A stretch of 64,000 nt of DNA from an uncultured Trichococcus sp. (GCF_963667775.1 NZ_OY764015.1:688501-752500), one strand, 5' to 3'; positions 42,062-54,404 are shown, counted from the first letter of the stretch. Made by a program: numbers and translations. Notes: generated by a model not told the origin, from the letters alone.

Positions 42062-42062
42062 T

Positions 42063-44468
<2,406 letters not shown>

Positions 44469-44544
44469 AATTATTTTCCTCCTTAGTTTTGACAAAATAA
44501 GGTGATCTCAAAAAATGCGATGGAGCAAGCTTCAAAGCAAATTC

Positions 44545-44575
44545 TTCTGTGTCTCTCTGGACGCAGTTAAAGAAT
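44545..44575 (-). promoter_or_regulatory. PyrR-binding loop between pyrR and pyrK
   Basis: GTCCAGAGAGACA (44562-44550, minus strand) matches the PyrR consensus core, inside a stem (TGATTCTTTAACTGC...). No strong terminator follows: only a TTTTTT after a weak stem near 44508. Confidence 0.7.
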
Positions 44576-44590
44576 CACCGACCTATTTAT

Positions 44591-45244
<654 letters not shown>

Positions 45245-45302
45245 ATTTTAAAGGTTCCTTCAATATTACTGTAATGATAACGAATAGAGCGGCTGCTGTC
45301 AA

Positions 45303-46208
45303 TCAATTTTTGCGCAGTTCAGCCAATTTTCCGCTGTAGAAATCGGGCAAAGGGGCTTCGAAGTGCATTTTCTCACCCGTCGTCGGATGGATAAAGCCCA
45401 ATGTGGCCGCATGCAAATATTGGCCGTGGCCGCTGAGCGTCTCAGCCGGTCCGTACATAGGGTCTCCAGCTACCGGATGACCGATATACTTCATGTGGAC
45501 ACGGATTTGATGTGTCCGGCCGGTTTCAAGGCGCAATTTCAGCAAGGTGAAATCGCGGAAACGCTCGATGACTTCAAAATGCGTCACCGCCTTTTTACCG
45601 CCGTCAGCCACTGTGCGTTTCTTGCGGTCGACCATCATCCTGGCGATCGGCGCATCGATGGTGCCGTCTTCATGTGGGATGACGCCATGGACCAATGCAA
45701 GATAGGCCCGTTCCATCGTATGGTTCTCCAGCTGCTCGGCCAATTTCTGGTGTGCTTCGTTCGTCTTCGCGACGACCAATAAGCCGGAAGTATCCATATC
45801 GATACGGTGCACGATCCCAGGACGGATATTGGCTGTACCGTCGGATAGCGCGTTCACGTGGAACAACAGTCCGTTGACCAAGGTGCCGGAAAGGTGCCCT
45901 TTGGATGGATGGACAACCATACCGGATGGCTTATTGACGACCAACAGCGCATCGTCTTCGTAGATGACATCCAATGCAATGTCTTCTGGCGTTACGTTGA
46001 TTTGTTCCGGTTCCGGAATCGTCAATTCCAATAGATCTCCTTCTTGGACCTTATAGTTCGATTTGACGGCTTTGTCATTCACCATCAGGTTGCCGTCTTT
46101 GATCCATGTCTGAATCTGCGAGCGGCTCGTACCGGTCATGAAATCTGCCAAAATCTTATCGATCCTGCCGGTTTGACCATCAATGTTAAAAACAATTTTT
46201 TCTGTCAT
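45303..46208 (-). CDS. rluD: RluD-family 23S rRNA pseudouridine synthase
   Basis: 301 residues. An N-terminal S4-like domain (GRIDKILADFMTGTSRSQIQTWIKDGNLMVNDK) precedes the catalytic domain with GIVHRIDMDTSGLLVVAK (catalytic Asp) and GRTHQIRVHMKYIGHPVAGDPMYG. It isomerises uridines in 23S rRNA helix 69. The order lspA-rluD-pyrR is conserved in Firmicutes. Confidence 0.93.
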   Translation of the reverse strand: MTEKIVFNIDGQTGRIDKILADFMTGTSRSQIQTWIKDGNLMVNDKAVKSNYKVQEGDLLELTIPEPEQINVTPEDIALDVIYEDDALLVVNKPSGMVVHPSKGHLSGTLVNGLLFHVNALSDGTANIRPGIVHRIDMDTSGLLVVAKTNEAHQKLAEQLENHTMERAYLALVHGVIPHEDGTIDAPIARMMVDRKKRTVADGGKKAVTHFEVIERFRDFTLLKLRLETGRTHQIRVHMKYIGHPVAGDPMYGPAETLSGHGQYLHAATLGFIHPTTGEKMHFEAPLPDFYSGKLAELRKN

Positions 46209-46220
46209 TTGAATCCCACT

Positions 46221-46700
46221 TTACTTTAGCTTATTTTTTGAACTTATTTTTTGCTCTTCCTCTTCCATGAAAAGGATATAGATCGTCATCAGGACGACGC
46301 CTATCGTCAAACAGACATCCGCCACATTAAAAATCGGGAAATCGATAAAGTCCAACCGGAACATATCGACAACATAACCCAAACGCATCCGGTCGATGAA
46401 ATTTCCGATGGCACCGCTCAAAAGAAAAGCGTAACTGATGCCCACAATTTTTTTGTCGAACCCTTGCTTATGTGCATTATAGACCATCGCACCCACGACA
46501 ACTACTGTGATGATGAAGAAAAAGAACATTCTTCCTTCAAAAATCCCCCAAGCAGCACCCTTGTTCTGGATATAGAACAGAGACAAGATACCTGGTAACA
46601 CTTCCTTCACCTCATGCAATGCAAAATTATTTACGATGGCAAGTTTGCTCCACTGATCCAGGACCAACAGCAAGACGGCCAATATATAATAGATAATCAT
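46221..46700 (-). CDS. lspA: Lipoprotein signal peptidase
   Basis: 159 residues with four membrane helices. The catalytic aspartates are in GAIGNFIDRMRLGYVVD and FNVADVCLTIGV. LDQWSKLAIVNNF near the start and NKGAAWGIFEG are family motifs. It cleaves prolipoproteins after lipidation; candidates in the window include the TrpX-type protein and the deacetylase. It begins 12 bases upstream of rluD. Confidence 0.94.
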   Translation of the reverse strand: MIIYYILAVLLLVLDQWSKLAIVNNFALHEVKEVLPGILSLFYIQNKGAAWGIFEGRMFFFFIITVVVVGAMVYNAHKQGFDKKIVGISYAFLLSGAIGNFIDRMRLGYVVDMFRLDFIDFPIFNVADVCLTIGVVLMTIYILFMEEEEQKISSKNKLK

Positions 46701-46879
46701 CCGATAGCCTCACTTATTCTGAAATTAACCTCATTAGGTACCTTTTGCCTCTATCTATTGTAAACTAATTTTTCAAATTGTATAGTCATTCCGCTCAGTT
46801 ATCATGCGTAGCAATCAGAACTATTTCATAATCCTTTTAATGAAAATGTAATAATTATTTGCAGAATCTGCAAACTACC

Positions 46880-46909
46880 TTGATTAAGAATCGCCATTTT
46901 CGGTATAAT
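46880..46909 (+). promoter_or_regulatory. Sigma-A promoter of the deacetylase operon
   Basis: TTGATT and TATAAT are spaced by 18 bases, about 45 bases before the ATG. Confidence 0.65.
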
Positions 46910-46952
46910 GAAGGTTGTATTGTTACATATCACGTAATAAAGGAGCTTGTTT

Positions 46953-48332
46953 ATGTTGAGAGGTAAGAAGATTGCAATAGTTTTTGCCGGTGCTCTGGTA
47001 TTGTCAGCCTGCACAGACCAAGTGAAGGAAGCGTCAGAGACAATCACCCAGATAAAAACCGAGGAAACCGAAATTGTTTCCCAAATGAATGAGCTGCAAC
47101 AATTGGAGACTGCGTTACAGGAAACATTCGATGCATCGTTGGCCAGCGATGAAGAGCTAACAACTTTCAAAGACGGCTCGGCAGCTGTGTTCACCAACGT
47201 TGAAGAACGCCGTACTCTAGCCGATTCGATTGAAAGCGCTTTGGAAGGCTTGTCCGAGACAAAAGCCGACTTCGTTGCATTGGACGAAGAAACCTTGCCA
47301 CTGGACCAGATGCAGGCCATCGGTGAAACGTTGGATCTGTTCAACGAAAATTCATTGTTCTACCTTGCTGCTTATCGAGACACCCTGGATAAGGAAGAAG
47401 AAATCTTGGCTGGGTTTGGAGCGGATGATGCCACTTTTGAAACATTTTTTGCGGGCATCGAAGCGATCAATCTGAACGCTGAAACGAACCAAGCCAACCT
47501 CTCCCCTGTCGCTGAGAATTTGACGACTCTGGATGCGCAATTGGTTGAATTGGAAGCAGCCATCGCTGCAATCGGCACGGAAGGCAGCACGGAAGCCGAT
47601 TCTTCTGCCGGTGCTGCGGAATCATCCGAAACAGCCGCTGTTGAAAAGCCAGCTAAAAAAGCTGAGCCCGTCAACTACGAATACCGCATCAATCCACAGA
47701 TTTCCACTGTCCAACCGATCGCCGACGACGGCAACAAGCAAGTCGCTTTGCTGACTTTCGATGACGCGCCGCAACAACCGAACAGCTACACAGTGAAAAT
47801 CGCAGAAACTGTCAAATCAAAGGATGCCAACGCCATTTTCTTCGTGATGGGACAATTCCTTACCGTAGAGCAAGCTCGCGAAGACATCAAGACCGTATAT
47901 GACATGGGCTTCGAAATCGGTAACCATTCCTATTCGCATCCCGATTTCCAATCTCTGACCTACGATGAGCAACTGGAAGAGATCAAAACAACGAACGACC
48001 TGATTGAAGAGATCACCGGCGAACGTCCGCGCTTCCTGCGCGCGCCATACGGACAGTATAATGAGGACACAATCGCAATCGCCGAAGCGGAAGGCATGAC
48101 GATCATGAACTGGACCTATGGCTACGACTGGGTGGAAGAATTCATGGAAGGCACTGCTTTGGCGGACGTCATGGTTAACTCGAAGTACTTGGGTGACGGC
48201 GCAAACTTGCTGATGCATGACCGCCCATGGACAAACGATGCGATCGGTGCCATCATCGATGGCCTGCGCGCGAAAGGCATCGCAATCGTAGATCCAAACG
48301 TGATCGAATCGCCTGAACGGGAGGAAATGTAA
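46953..48332 (+). CDS. Polysaccharide deacetylase lipoprotein
   Basis: 459 residues. The lipobox LVLSACTD marks a lipoprotein. A helical segment to about residue 220 precedes a Ser/Ala/Glu linker. The NodB domain (about residues 255-455) has TFDDAPQQPNS (Asp-Asp), NHSYSHPDFQS (His-x3-His), RAPYGQYN and LMHDRP. It removes acetyl groups from peptidoglycan or another polymer. AAAGGAG before ATG 46953 is better spaced than for the TTG at 46947. Its stop overlaps the start of the next gene (TAATG). Confidence 0.88.
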   Translation: MLRGKKIAIVFAGALVLSACTDQVKEASETITQIKTEETEIVSQMNELQQLETALQETFDASLASDEELTTFKDGSAAVFTNVEERRTLADSIESALEGLSETKADFVALDEETLPLDQMQAIGETLDLFNENSLFYLAAYRDTLDKEEEILAGFGADDATFETFFAGIEAINLNAETNQANLSPVAENLTTLDAQLVELEAAIAAIGTEGSTEADSSAGAAESSETAAVEKPAKKAEPVNYEYRINPQISTVQPIADDGNKQVALLTFDDAPQQPNSYTVKIAETVKSKDANAIFFVMGQFLTVEQAREDIKTVYDMGFEIGNHSYSHPDFQSLTYDEQLEEIKTTNDLIEEITGERPRFLRAPYGQYNEDTIAIAEAEGMTIMNWTYGYDWVEEFMEGTALADVMVNSKYLGDGANLLMHDRPWTNDAIGAIIDGLRAKGIAIVDPNVIESPEREEM

Positions 48333-49579
48333 TGATGACATATTTTAAACAGACACTCGCTGTATCCAGCCTATTGTTTTTTCTGTCAGGTACGACAGTG
48401 GCATCGGCCAGCGAAACCGAAAGCCCTACTGCCAGCGATAGCGCTGTAGTGATTTCAACGCAGGAATCAGCAGCAAGCGCGTTGATGCTGCGTCAAGGCG
48501 CCCTTTTGAAGACCCCCACCGCCAAGGAACTGCCGAAGAAATTCTTCTACGACAGCGGCGTCGAAATTGCCTATCCGGCTGACGGCGTCAAAGGGATCTA
48601 CGTGACGGCCTACTCGGTCGGCTATGAAGAAAAATTCAACAAACTGGTTGACTACGTCGATTCGAATGATTTGAACGCGATGGTTATCGATATCAAGGAT
48701 GATATGGGCGTCGTGACAGCAGATTTCGACTCCGCCGATTCGCACATCCAAGAAAATACGGAAGAATACATTCCCGATATCAAGGAATTGATGGACGTGA
48801 TGGAAGAAAAACAGATCTATCCGATTGCCCGTATCGTGACCTTCAAGGACACTTTGTTGGCTAACGAACAGCCGGAAATGTCCTTCACGAACAGCAACGG
48901 CACCGTCTGGAAAGCTTCAAATGGCGAATCATTCATCAATCCATTCCTGAAGCAGACTTGGGATTATGCTGTCAACGTCGGTATCGAAGCCGCCAAAGCA
49001 GGATTCAAGGAAGTTCAGTTCGACTATGTCCGTTTCCCGGAAGGCTTTGAAGTCTGGGGCGACAAGTTGAATTATGACATGGGCGAATATGCAGACCTGG
49101 ATATGGACGATACCGCAAAACGTGTGAAAGCCATCACCGACTTCACTGCTTATGCGAAGGAAAAATTGATGCCTTACGGTGTTGAGGTATCAGTAGATAT
49201 TTTCGGTTATACCGCATCGGTCATCGAAGCTCCCGGAATCGGGCAGAACTTCCCGCAAATTTCCGAAAATGTGGATGTCATCTCATCCATGATCTATCCT
49301 AGCCACTGGGGCATTTCCTACTTCGGTATTTACCAACCGGATCTTTATCCATATGAATTGGTAACCGAATATATCAAAGTCGAAAACGAGTTGTTGGCTA
49401 CTTTAGAAACACCGCCCACTAGTCGGCCTTGGTTGCAGGACTTTACAGCATCTTATCTAGGATCAGGCAACTATATGACCTATGGCAAGGCGGAAGTCGA
49501 CGCACAAGTACGCGCTTTAAAAGAGGCAGGCATCAACGAGTTTCTGTTGTGGAACGCTCTGAATAACTATACTTACTAA
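48332..49579 (+). CDS. Secreted putative glycoside hydrolase (DUF4015-type TIM barrel)
   Basis: 415 residues with a signal peptide (LLFFLSGTTVASASE) and a Ser/Ala-rich linker. The barrel starts GVKGIYVTAYSVGYEEKFNKLVDYVDSNDLNAMVIDIKDD; EVQFDYVRFPEG and YPSHWGISYFGIYQPDLYPY are DUF4015 motifs, with Asp in QFDYVRFP a likely catalytic residue. Translational coupling to the deacetylase upstream suggests both act on the same wall polymer, which is inferred. It is followed by a strong terminator. Confidence 0.82.
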   Translation: MMTYFKQTLAVSSLLFFLSGTTVASASETESPTASDSAVVISTQESAASALMLRQGALLKTPTAKELPKKFFYDSGVEIAYPADGVKGIYVTAYSVGYEEKFNKLVDYVDSNDLNAMVIDIKDDMGVVTADFDSADSHIQENTEEYIPDIKELMDVMEEKQIYPIARIVTFKDTLLANEQPEMSFTNSNGTVWKASNGESFINPFLKQTWDYAVNVGIEAAKAGFKEVQFDYVRFPEGFEVWGDKLNYDMGEYADLDMDDTAKRVKAITDFTAYAKEKLMPYGVEVSVDIFGYTASVIEAPGIGQNFPQISENVDVISSMIYPSHWGISYFGIYQPDLYPYELVTEYIKVENELLATLETPPTSRPWLQDFTASYLGSGNYMTYGKAEVDAQVRALKEAGINEFLLWNALNNYTY

Positions 49580-49591
49580 GAAAAGCATAAT

Positions 49592-49630
49592 GAAAAGCTC
49601 GGCCAGGAAAATCTCCCGGTCGAGCTTTTT
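49592..49630. terminator. Terminator between the hydrolase gene and cutC
   Basis: AAAAGCTCGGCC pairs with GGTCGAGCTTTT, with A/T runs on both sides. Confidence 0.88.
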
Positions 49631-49691
49631 GTCGCCAATATAGCCTATTCTGGTGAAATAACCATAGAAATCCATTCAGTAATATTTACTT

Positions 49692-50324
49692 CTACACAAT
49701 TCGTGTCCCGTGCACTTCGGTTAATCCCAAAATTTTTTCAAGGTCTGCGAGATTGTCTTTCGTAATGCCGCCACCCGGCATGATCGTCATGGATTGACTG
49801 ATTTTCGCAAGTTCGGCAATATGCGCTGCGTTATCGAAAATTGTTTTTTCGGTCGGACCGCCATGCGTCAAAATCCGTGAAAAGCCAATTTCTCTCAACC
49901 ATAATAAAGCCTCTCTTTGCTTCTCTTCCGGAATTTCATCAAATGCCATATGGAAAGCAAGTTCGATTCCATTAGCGACAGCCAACTTGGCGATTTCTTC
50001 CAAAAAGGGTTTATCCAACTCGTTAGTTGCGGTTAGAGCTCCTACCGCTATACCATTGGAATGCAAGGAAATAATTTCTTCTAAATCCCGCATCATGATC
50101 GCTTTTTCCAGAATGGAATAAACAAAATCTCCACCTCGTGGCCGCAGTATCACGATAACGGATACCTCTTTGGCCGAACAATACTCCGTTGCAACTTTGA
50201 TGACACCACTGCTTGGTGTTGTTCCCCCTACGGCTAAGTTATCGCACAATTCGATCCGTTTAGCTCCGCGCTCGATGACCTCTGGCACGTTCGTAAAATT
50301 TTCTACACATGCTTCTTTCAGCAT
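49692..50324 (-). CDS. cutC: CutC family protein
   Basis: 210 residues forming a TIM barrel: KEACVENFTNVPEVIERGAKRIELCDNLAVGGTTPSSGVI, VIVILRPRGGDFVYS, AFHMAFDEI, ILTHGGP and MPGGGI. The family was named for copper tolerance but the mechanism is disputed. Here it follows the mannose PTS accessory genes on the same strand, 52 bases behind an extra EIIB gene. GAGGTGAT sets the ATG. Confidence 0.88.
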   Translation of the reverse strand: MLKEACVENFTNVPEVIERGAKRIELCDNLAVGGTTPSSGVIKVATEYCSAKEVSVIVILRPRGGDFVYSILEKAIMMRDLEEIISLHSNGIAVGALTATNELDKPFLEEIAKLAVANGIELAFHMAFDEIPEEKQREALLWLREIGFSRILTHGGPTEKTIFDNAAHIAELAKISQSMTIMPGGGITKDNLADLEKILGLTEVHGTRIV

Positions 50325-50376
50325 TCTATCACCTCATCGCATTATCCTTGCTGAGAATCAGCTGATTATTCAGCGC

Positions 50377-50874
50377 CTAAACTAATCCTTCTTTTTTCAG
50401 CACTTGCATGAGATTCAGTTTATTGTCAGCGACGACTTTCCGAATATCCAAGTGGATGCCCTTATAGTTCAAGTACTCAAAGGCCTGTATATCACGTTTA
50501 TCGACCGCTACTGCGTTTGTGACCATCTTTTTACCATCCGAATAACTCATGCTGCCGATATTGACGAAATCAATCTGAACGCCCTTTTGCACAATACGTG
50601 CTACATCGGTAGGATTCGTGAACAAGAGCATCGCCCGGAATTGGTTGTGCGCATCATCAAAGTAGATTTCCACAAACTTATCTACCGGAATCACATTGAC
50701 CTTCACACCCGGTGGAGCGACCTGACGCAAGAGCGTCTTTCGCAGGTGATCCTGCGCCACCTCATCACTGACGACAAGGATTCGCTCTGCTTTGCTGAGC
50801 TTTGTCCACACGGTCGCCACCTGTCCATGAATCAAACGATCATCGATCCGGACTAATCGAATATCCATTACCAC
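50377..50874 (-). CDS. Stand-alone mannose-family PTS EIIB
   Basis: 165 residues. The phosphorylated His is in RIDDRLIHGQVATVWTKL, and LLRQVAPPGVKVNVIPVDKFVEIY is typical. It is a second EIIB besides the domain in the EIIAB protein; whether it carries phosphate to the same EIIC/EIID is unknown. The GTG at 50874 is best spaced (seven bases) after AAGGAGG; an in-frame ATG at 50868 is too far. Confidence 0.88.
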   Translation of the reverse strand: MVMDIRLVRIDDRLIHGQVATVWTKLSKAERILVVSDEVAQDHLRKTLLRQVAPPGVKVNVIPVDKFVEIYFDDAHNQFRAMLLFTNPTDVARIVQKGVQIDFVNIGSMSYSDGKKMVTNAVAVDKRDIQAFEYLNYKGIHLDIRKVVADNKLNLMQVLKKEGLV

Positions 50875-50935
50875 ATCAGAACCTCCTTAAATCGCTCAAC
50901 CGCCAATCGTATGCATCTTAATTTCCCTCCGCAAT

Positions 50936-51316
50936 TCAGGATGCTTTCTTATTGAACATATGCTTGAAGGCATTCTTCAAAACATCGAAGAAACCCAATG
51001 ATTGAACCATATGATCTGGTTGCACATAGATGCGGATCGCACGTAAAACGTCCTTGGGGTTTTTTGCTGAAAAAGTATATGTACCGTCCTTCTTTGTCTG
51101 AAGCGCAAAACGTGGAATCCATTTCCCTTTGAACATCACCGATGCAAGGACATAATCGACCTCTTCCCAAGGAATTTGAATGAACTTTCGCGGATCACGA
51201 TGATGATAAAATTCAAATGCTTGATCTCCAATCATGATTTTGCCATAGTCGGTCAGCCCCATATATGAAGTACCATCCACTACCATATCAACCTTTGCAT
51301 TCAGGGATTCAACCAT
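50936..51316 (-). CDS. manO: ManO-type DUF956 protein
   Basis: 126 residues matching DUF956: VDGTSYMGLTDYGKIMIGDQAFEFYHHRDPRKFIQIPWEEVDYVLASV and TYTFSAKNPKDVLRAIRIYV. It is regularly encoded beside mannose PTS genes and in some species regulates them. It follows the EIID gene behind a terminator-like hairpin. SD GAGAGGGG. Confidence 0.85.
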   Translation of the reverse strand: MVESLNAKVDMVVDGTSYMGLTDYGKIMIGDQAFEFYHHRDPRKFIQIPWEEVDYVLASVMFKGKWIPRFALQTKKDGTYTFSAKNPKDVLRAIRIYVQPDHMVQSLGFFDVLKNAFKHMFNKKAS

Positions 51317-51387
51317 TGCATATGCCCCTCTCTCTTTTCGTCTGATTTGAGTATAATATACACTCTTTGCTTTTTACAAGAAAAACA

Positions 51388-51413
51388 AGGCTCAGGCTGG
51401 TTTGCCTGAGCCT
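51388..51413 (-). terminator. Internal hairpin between the EIID gene and manO
   Basis: AGGCTCAGGC and GCCTGAGCCT are perfect 10-bp arms, followed on the minus strand by TGTTTTT. It probably limits read-through into manO, the extra EIIB and cutC. Confidence 0.8.
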
Positions 51414-51443
51414 CATAATCATTATTTTTGATGCACCCGAATA

Positions 51444-52370
51444 TTACAGCAATCCAATCAAGCGTCCGCCGATACCGACGACGAACAAGCCAAGAATGAT
51501 CACGATTGGGGAGACTTTCTTCTTCAACAACCACATGCAAAGCAATGTCAACAGCAAAGCTGCCAATCCAGGGATCAATTGATCCAAGTTGTTTTGCAAG
51601 GTCGTAACTTTTGTATCAGTCAGTGACAAGCCTGAAGTGTACTGCATCAGAGCTTGCTGGATGCCGGCAGTGCCACTTGGCAGGTTTTCCCAATCGATAA
51701 ATGCGCCTTCTTGCAATTTCACTGAAGAAACGGTTGGAGCAAACGAGATGGATACCCAACGTTGCACTAAGGCAGCCAATACAAACATCCCAAGAATGGA
51801 AGCACCTTTTGTCAAATCCTGCAGTATCCCGCCGGACAAATCCTCAGTGATTTTTGATCCAGCCTTGTAACCGAATTCTTGGGTATACCACATGAATCCC
51901 CAACGGATAGCGTTCCATGCAACGAAGAACAGGATGGGTCCTAAGATGTTTCCTGTTAAGGCCAAGGATGCACCTAAAGCCCCCAGAATCGGACGGACCG
52001 TAAACCAGAATACAGGGTCACCGACACCGGCAAGAGGGCCCATCATTCCGACCTTCACACCTTGAATCGTAACATCATCCACTGGAGCTCCGTTTGCGCG
52101 TTCCTCTTCCAGAGCCAGCGTTACGCCTAATACTGGAGATGCCACATATGGATGTGTATTGAAAAATTCCAAATGACGTTTCAATGCCAGGACGCGATCT
52201 TCTTTTGCTGGATAAAGCTTTTTGATTGCTGGAATCATTGCGAAAGCCCAGCCACCATTTTGCATCCGTTCGTAGTTCCATGATCCTTGAATGAAGGTGG
52301 AACGCCAAGCAACAGCTAGTCTATCTTTTTTAGTTAATACGAACTTTTTATCTACCGTATTTTGTGCCAT
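51444..52370 (-). CDS. manZ: Mannose-family PTS EIID
   Basis: 308 residues. QGSWNYERMQNGGWAFAMIPAIKKLY near the N-terminus, FNTHPYVASPVLGVTLALEEERANG and KVGMMGPLAGVGDPVFWFTVRPILGALGASLA are EIID motifs; the C-terminal part has membrane segments. It forms the sugar channel with EIIC. SD AAAGGAGA. Gene symbols follow E. coli manXYZ. Confidence 0.92.
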   Translation of the reverse strand: MAQNTVDKKFVLTKKDRLAVAWRSTFIQGSWNYERMQNGGWAFAMIPAIKKLYPAKEDRVLALKRHLEFFNTHPYVASPVLGVTLALEEERANGAPVDDVTIQGVKVGMMGPLAGVGDPVFWFTVRPILGALGASLALTGNILGPILFFVAWNAIRWGFMWYTQEFGYKAGSKITEDLSGGILQDLTKGASILGMFVLAALVQRWVSISFAPTVSSVKLQEGAFIDWENLPSGTAGIQQALMQYTSGLSLTDTKVTTLQNNLDQLIPGLAALLLTLLCMWLLKKKVSPIVIILGLFVVGIGGRLIGLL

Positions 52371-52387
52371 GTTTGCAGTCTCCTTTC

Positions 52388-53188
52388 CTAATAGTCGTTG
52401 AGTATCGAATCAAGTGGATCGCCAGTATTGCTGGAACCGCCATTGCCGGAACCGCCCATTTTAGAAAGGTTCAAGTAAATCAAGGCCATTGCAACACCTA
52501 GGGCTCCTAATGCGATCAACGTCAATTGAGATACAGCAGCAACAACGAAACCGATGACGAAGAATGGCCATACTTCTTTAGTGGCCATCATATTGATTAC
52601 CATAGCATAACCAACAGCTACTACCATACCGCCACCAATTGCCATTCCATCAGTCAGCCAGCCCGGCATTGCTTCCAATCCGGAACGGACTGCGTCTGCA
52701 GGGATGAACAGAAGCAATGCTGCAGGAATTGCAATCCGCAACCCTTGCATGGCAATCGCTCCAATTTGAAGCCATTCGATTTTGCGATAATCGCCTTGTT
52801 CTGCAGCTGCGTCCATCATATGAACCACAGGAACTGCTAGTGTACGAACGAACATCGTCAAGACCAATCCAGCTACAGCCAGAGGGATCGCAATGGCGAT
52901 AGCGGAAGATACACCATCTACGCCTTGACCACCTAAAACCAAAATAATTGCAGATGCGACAGAAGCTAGTGCTGCGTCAGGTGCTACAGCGGCTCCGATG
53001 TTTGCCCAACCCAATGCGATCATCTGTAATGATCCGCCAAGAATAATACCAGCTTCAAGATTTCCTGTGACCAGACCGATCAATGTACATGCAACGAGTG
53101 GTTGATGGAATTGGAACTCATCCAAAATACCTTCCATCCCGGCAAAGAATGCCACGATGATAACCAGAATAATAGAAACGACTGACAT
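52388..53188 (-). CDS. manY: Mannose-family PTS EIIC
   Basis: 266 residues with about six to eight hydrophobic segments. GLVTGNLEAGIILGGSLQMIALGWANIGAAVAPDAALASVASAIILV is the EIIC signature. A Gly/Ser-rich tail ends GDPLDSILNDY. It is 17 bases upstream of the EIID gene and follows AGAGGAGG. Confidence 0.92.
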   Translation of the reverse strand: MSVVSIILVIIVAFFAGMEGILDEFQFHQPLVACTLIGLVTGNLEAGIILGGSLQMIALGWANIGAAVAPDAALASVASAIILVLGGQGVDGVSSAIAIAIPLAVAGLVLTMFVRTLAVPVVHMMDAAAEQGDYRKIEWLQIGAIAMQGLRIAIPAALLLFIPADAVRSGLEAMPGWLTDGMAIGGGMVVAVGYAMVINMMATKEVWPFFVIGFVVAAVSQLTLIALGALGVAMALIYLNLSKMGGSGNGGSSNTGDPLDSILNDY

Positions 53189-53209
53189 AATATACCTCCT
53201 CTTTTCTTG

Positions 53210-54196
53210 TTATGCCTTAGCTAATTCTTCTTTAGCTTTTTTCAGCAACGTATCCATTTTTTCCGATGAATCATTCGGAACTTTCCGGACATCAAATTTA
53301 ACGCCTTTTTCTTTCAATGTTTCAAACGCTTTCACATCTTCAGGCCCCATTGACAAGACCTTATTCACGACAACCTTGCCGACTGAGTGAGCCATTGACC
53401 CAACATTCAATTCCTCAATCTTGACGCCGCCATCAATTACCCGAACGACATCTTGCACATTTTCAAAAAGCAAGAGAGCATGGGTATTTCCGAAACGAGG
53501 ATCCTTGGCGATTTCAATCATTTTTTTGATTGGAATCACATTGGCTTTGACTCCTGGAGGTGCAGCTTGCACGATCAGGTTTTTCCGCAATTCATCCCTT
53601 GAGACATCATCCGAAACTACAATGATCCGATTTGTTCCAGCTGATTTCGCCCACGTTGTTGCTACTTGCCCGTGAAGCAATCGTGAATCCAATCGAACTA
53701 AAGCTAACTTGATCTTTCCATCCCCAACGACTGTCCCTACAGGAAGGTTGCCTTTAGGTTGTTGCACTGTAGAAGCCGCTTCCACTTTCTTCGGCTCTAA
53801 AGTTTCTGGCTTAGCTCTCACACCGTCCTTCGCTGCTGGAAGAATTTGTGCAGCAATTTTTTGCGCTGAGTCCATGCTCAGACGTGCAGCATACGCTTCG
53901 ATGACCATCGGAAGGTTCATTCCGGCGATTATCGCCCATGTGTCTTTATGTGCTTCGAAAAGACTGTTGGCTTGGTTGAACGGCGTGCCGCCCCATAAAT
54001 CGACTAAGAACAGTACTTCATCTTGGTTGTCAAAGGATGCAATAGCCTCTTGCATCTTTGCTTTGACATCGTCCGGTCCTTCACTAGGCGCCAGTGTCAC
54101 TGCTTTGACATTTTCTTGTTCGCCGAAAATCATCGAAGCCGATTGCAGAATACCTTCAGCGAAATTCCCGTGACTTGCTAGGATAATTCCTACCAT
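53210..54196 (-). CDS. manX: Mannose-family PTS EIIAB fusion
   Basis: 328 residues. EIIA domain first, with the phospho-His in [11 protein letters not shown] and [12 protein letters not shown]; a Pro/Lys/Thr linker (about residues 130-160); then EIIB with [17 protein letters not shown]. It passes phosphate from HPr to the incoming sugar, probably mannose or glucose. The ATG at 54196 follows GGGAGGT. It is the first gene after the sigma-54 promoter. Confidence 0.93.
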   Translation of the reverse strand: MVGIILASHGNFAEGILQSASMIFGEQENVKAVTLAPSEGPDDVKAKMQEAIASFDNQDEVLFLVDLWGGTPFNQANSLFEAHKDTWAIIAGMNLPMVIEAYAARLSMDSAQKIAAQILPAAKDGVRAKPETLEPKKVEAASTVQQPKGNLPVGTVVGDGKIKLALVRLDSRLLHGQVATTWAKSAGTNRIIVVSDDVSRDELRKNLIVQAAPPGVKANVIPIKKMIEIAKDPRFGNTHALLLFENVQDVVRVIDGGVKIEELNVGSMAHSVGKVVVNKVLSMGPEDVKAFETLKEKGVKFDVRKVPNDSSEKMDTLLKKAKEELAKA

Positions 54197-54276
54197 TTGT
54201 ATACCTCCCATTGAATATATTTTGCGACTGTTTGGATAAAAAGCTTGGCAGGCGATTTACCAGTCATTATACTACT

Positions 54277-54293
54277 AGCAAAAAGCGTGCCAA
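54277..54293 (-). promoter_or_regulatory. Sigma-54 promoter of the mannose PTS operon
   Basis: On the minus strand TTGGCACGCTTTTTGCT matches the -24/-12 consensus (TGGCACG-N4-TTGC), about 80 bases before the EIIAB start. It fits LevR, the sigma-54-dependent activator encoded just upstream. Confidence 0.92.
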
Positions 54294-54295
54294 CT

Positions 54296-54394
54296 TAGTG
54301 TATGGCTTAATCATAAGGAATTGAGAAACAAAAAAATACACTAAAACAATTAGTGTTTTAGTGTATCGATCGCACTGAAAGCTAGTGTATGGTT
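54296..54394 (-). promoter_or_regulatory. Repeated TAGTGTAT(GG) motifs upstream of the sigma-54 promoter
   Basis: TAGTGTATGG occurs at 54296-54305 and 54385-54394, and TAGTGTAT again in the hairpin between. They are candidate upstream activator sites for LevR. Confidence 0.4.
54330..54366 (-). terminator. Terminator after levR
   Basis: ATACACTAAAACA and TGTTTTAGTGTAT are perfect 13-bp arms with a five-base loop, followed on the minus strand by TTTTTT. Confidence 0.88.
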
Positions 54395-54404
54395 TACTGT
54401 ATCG

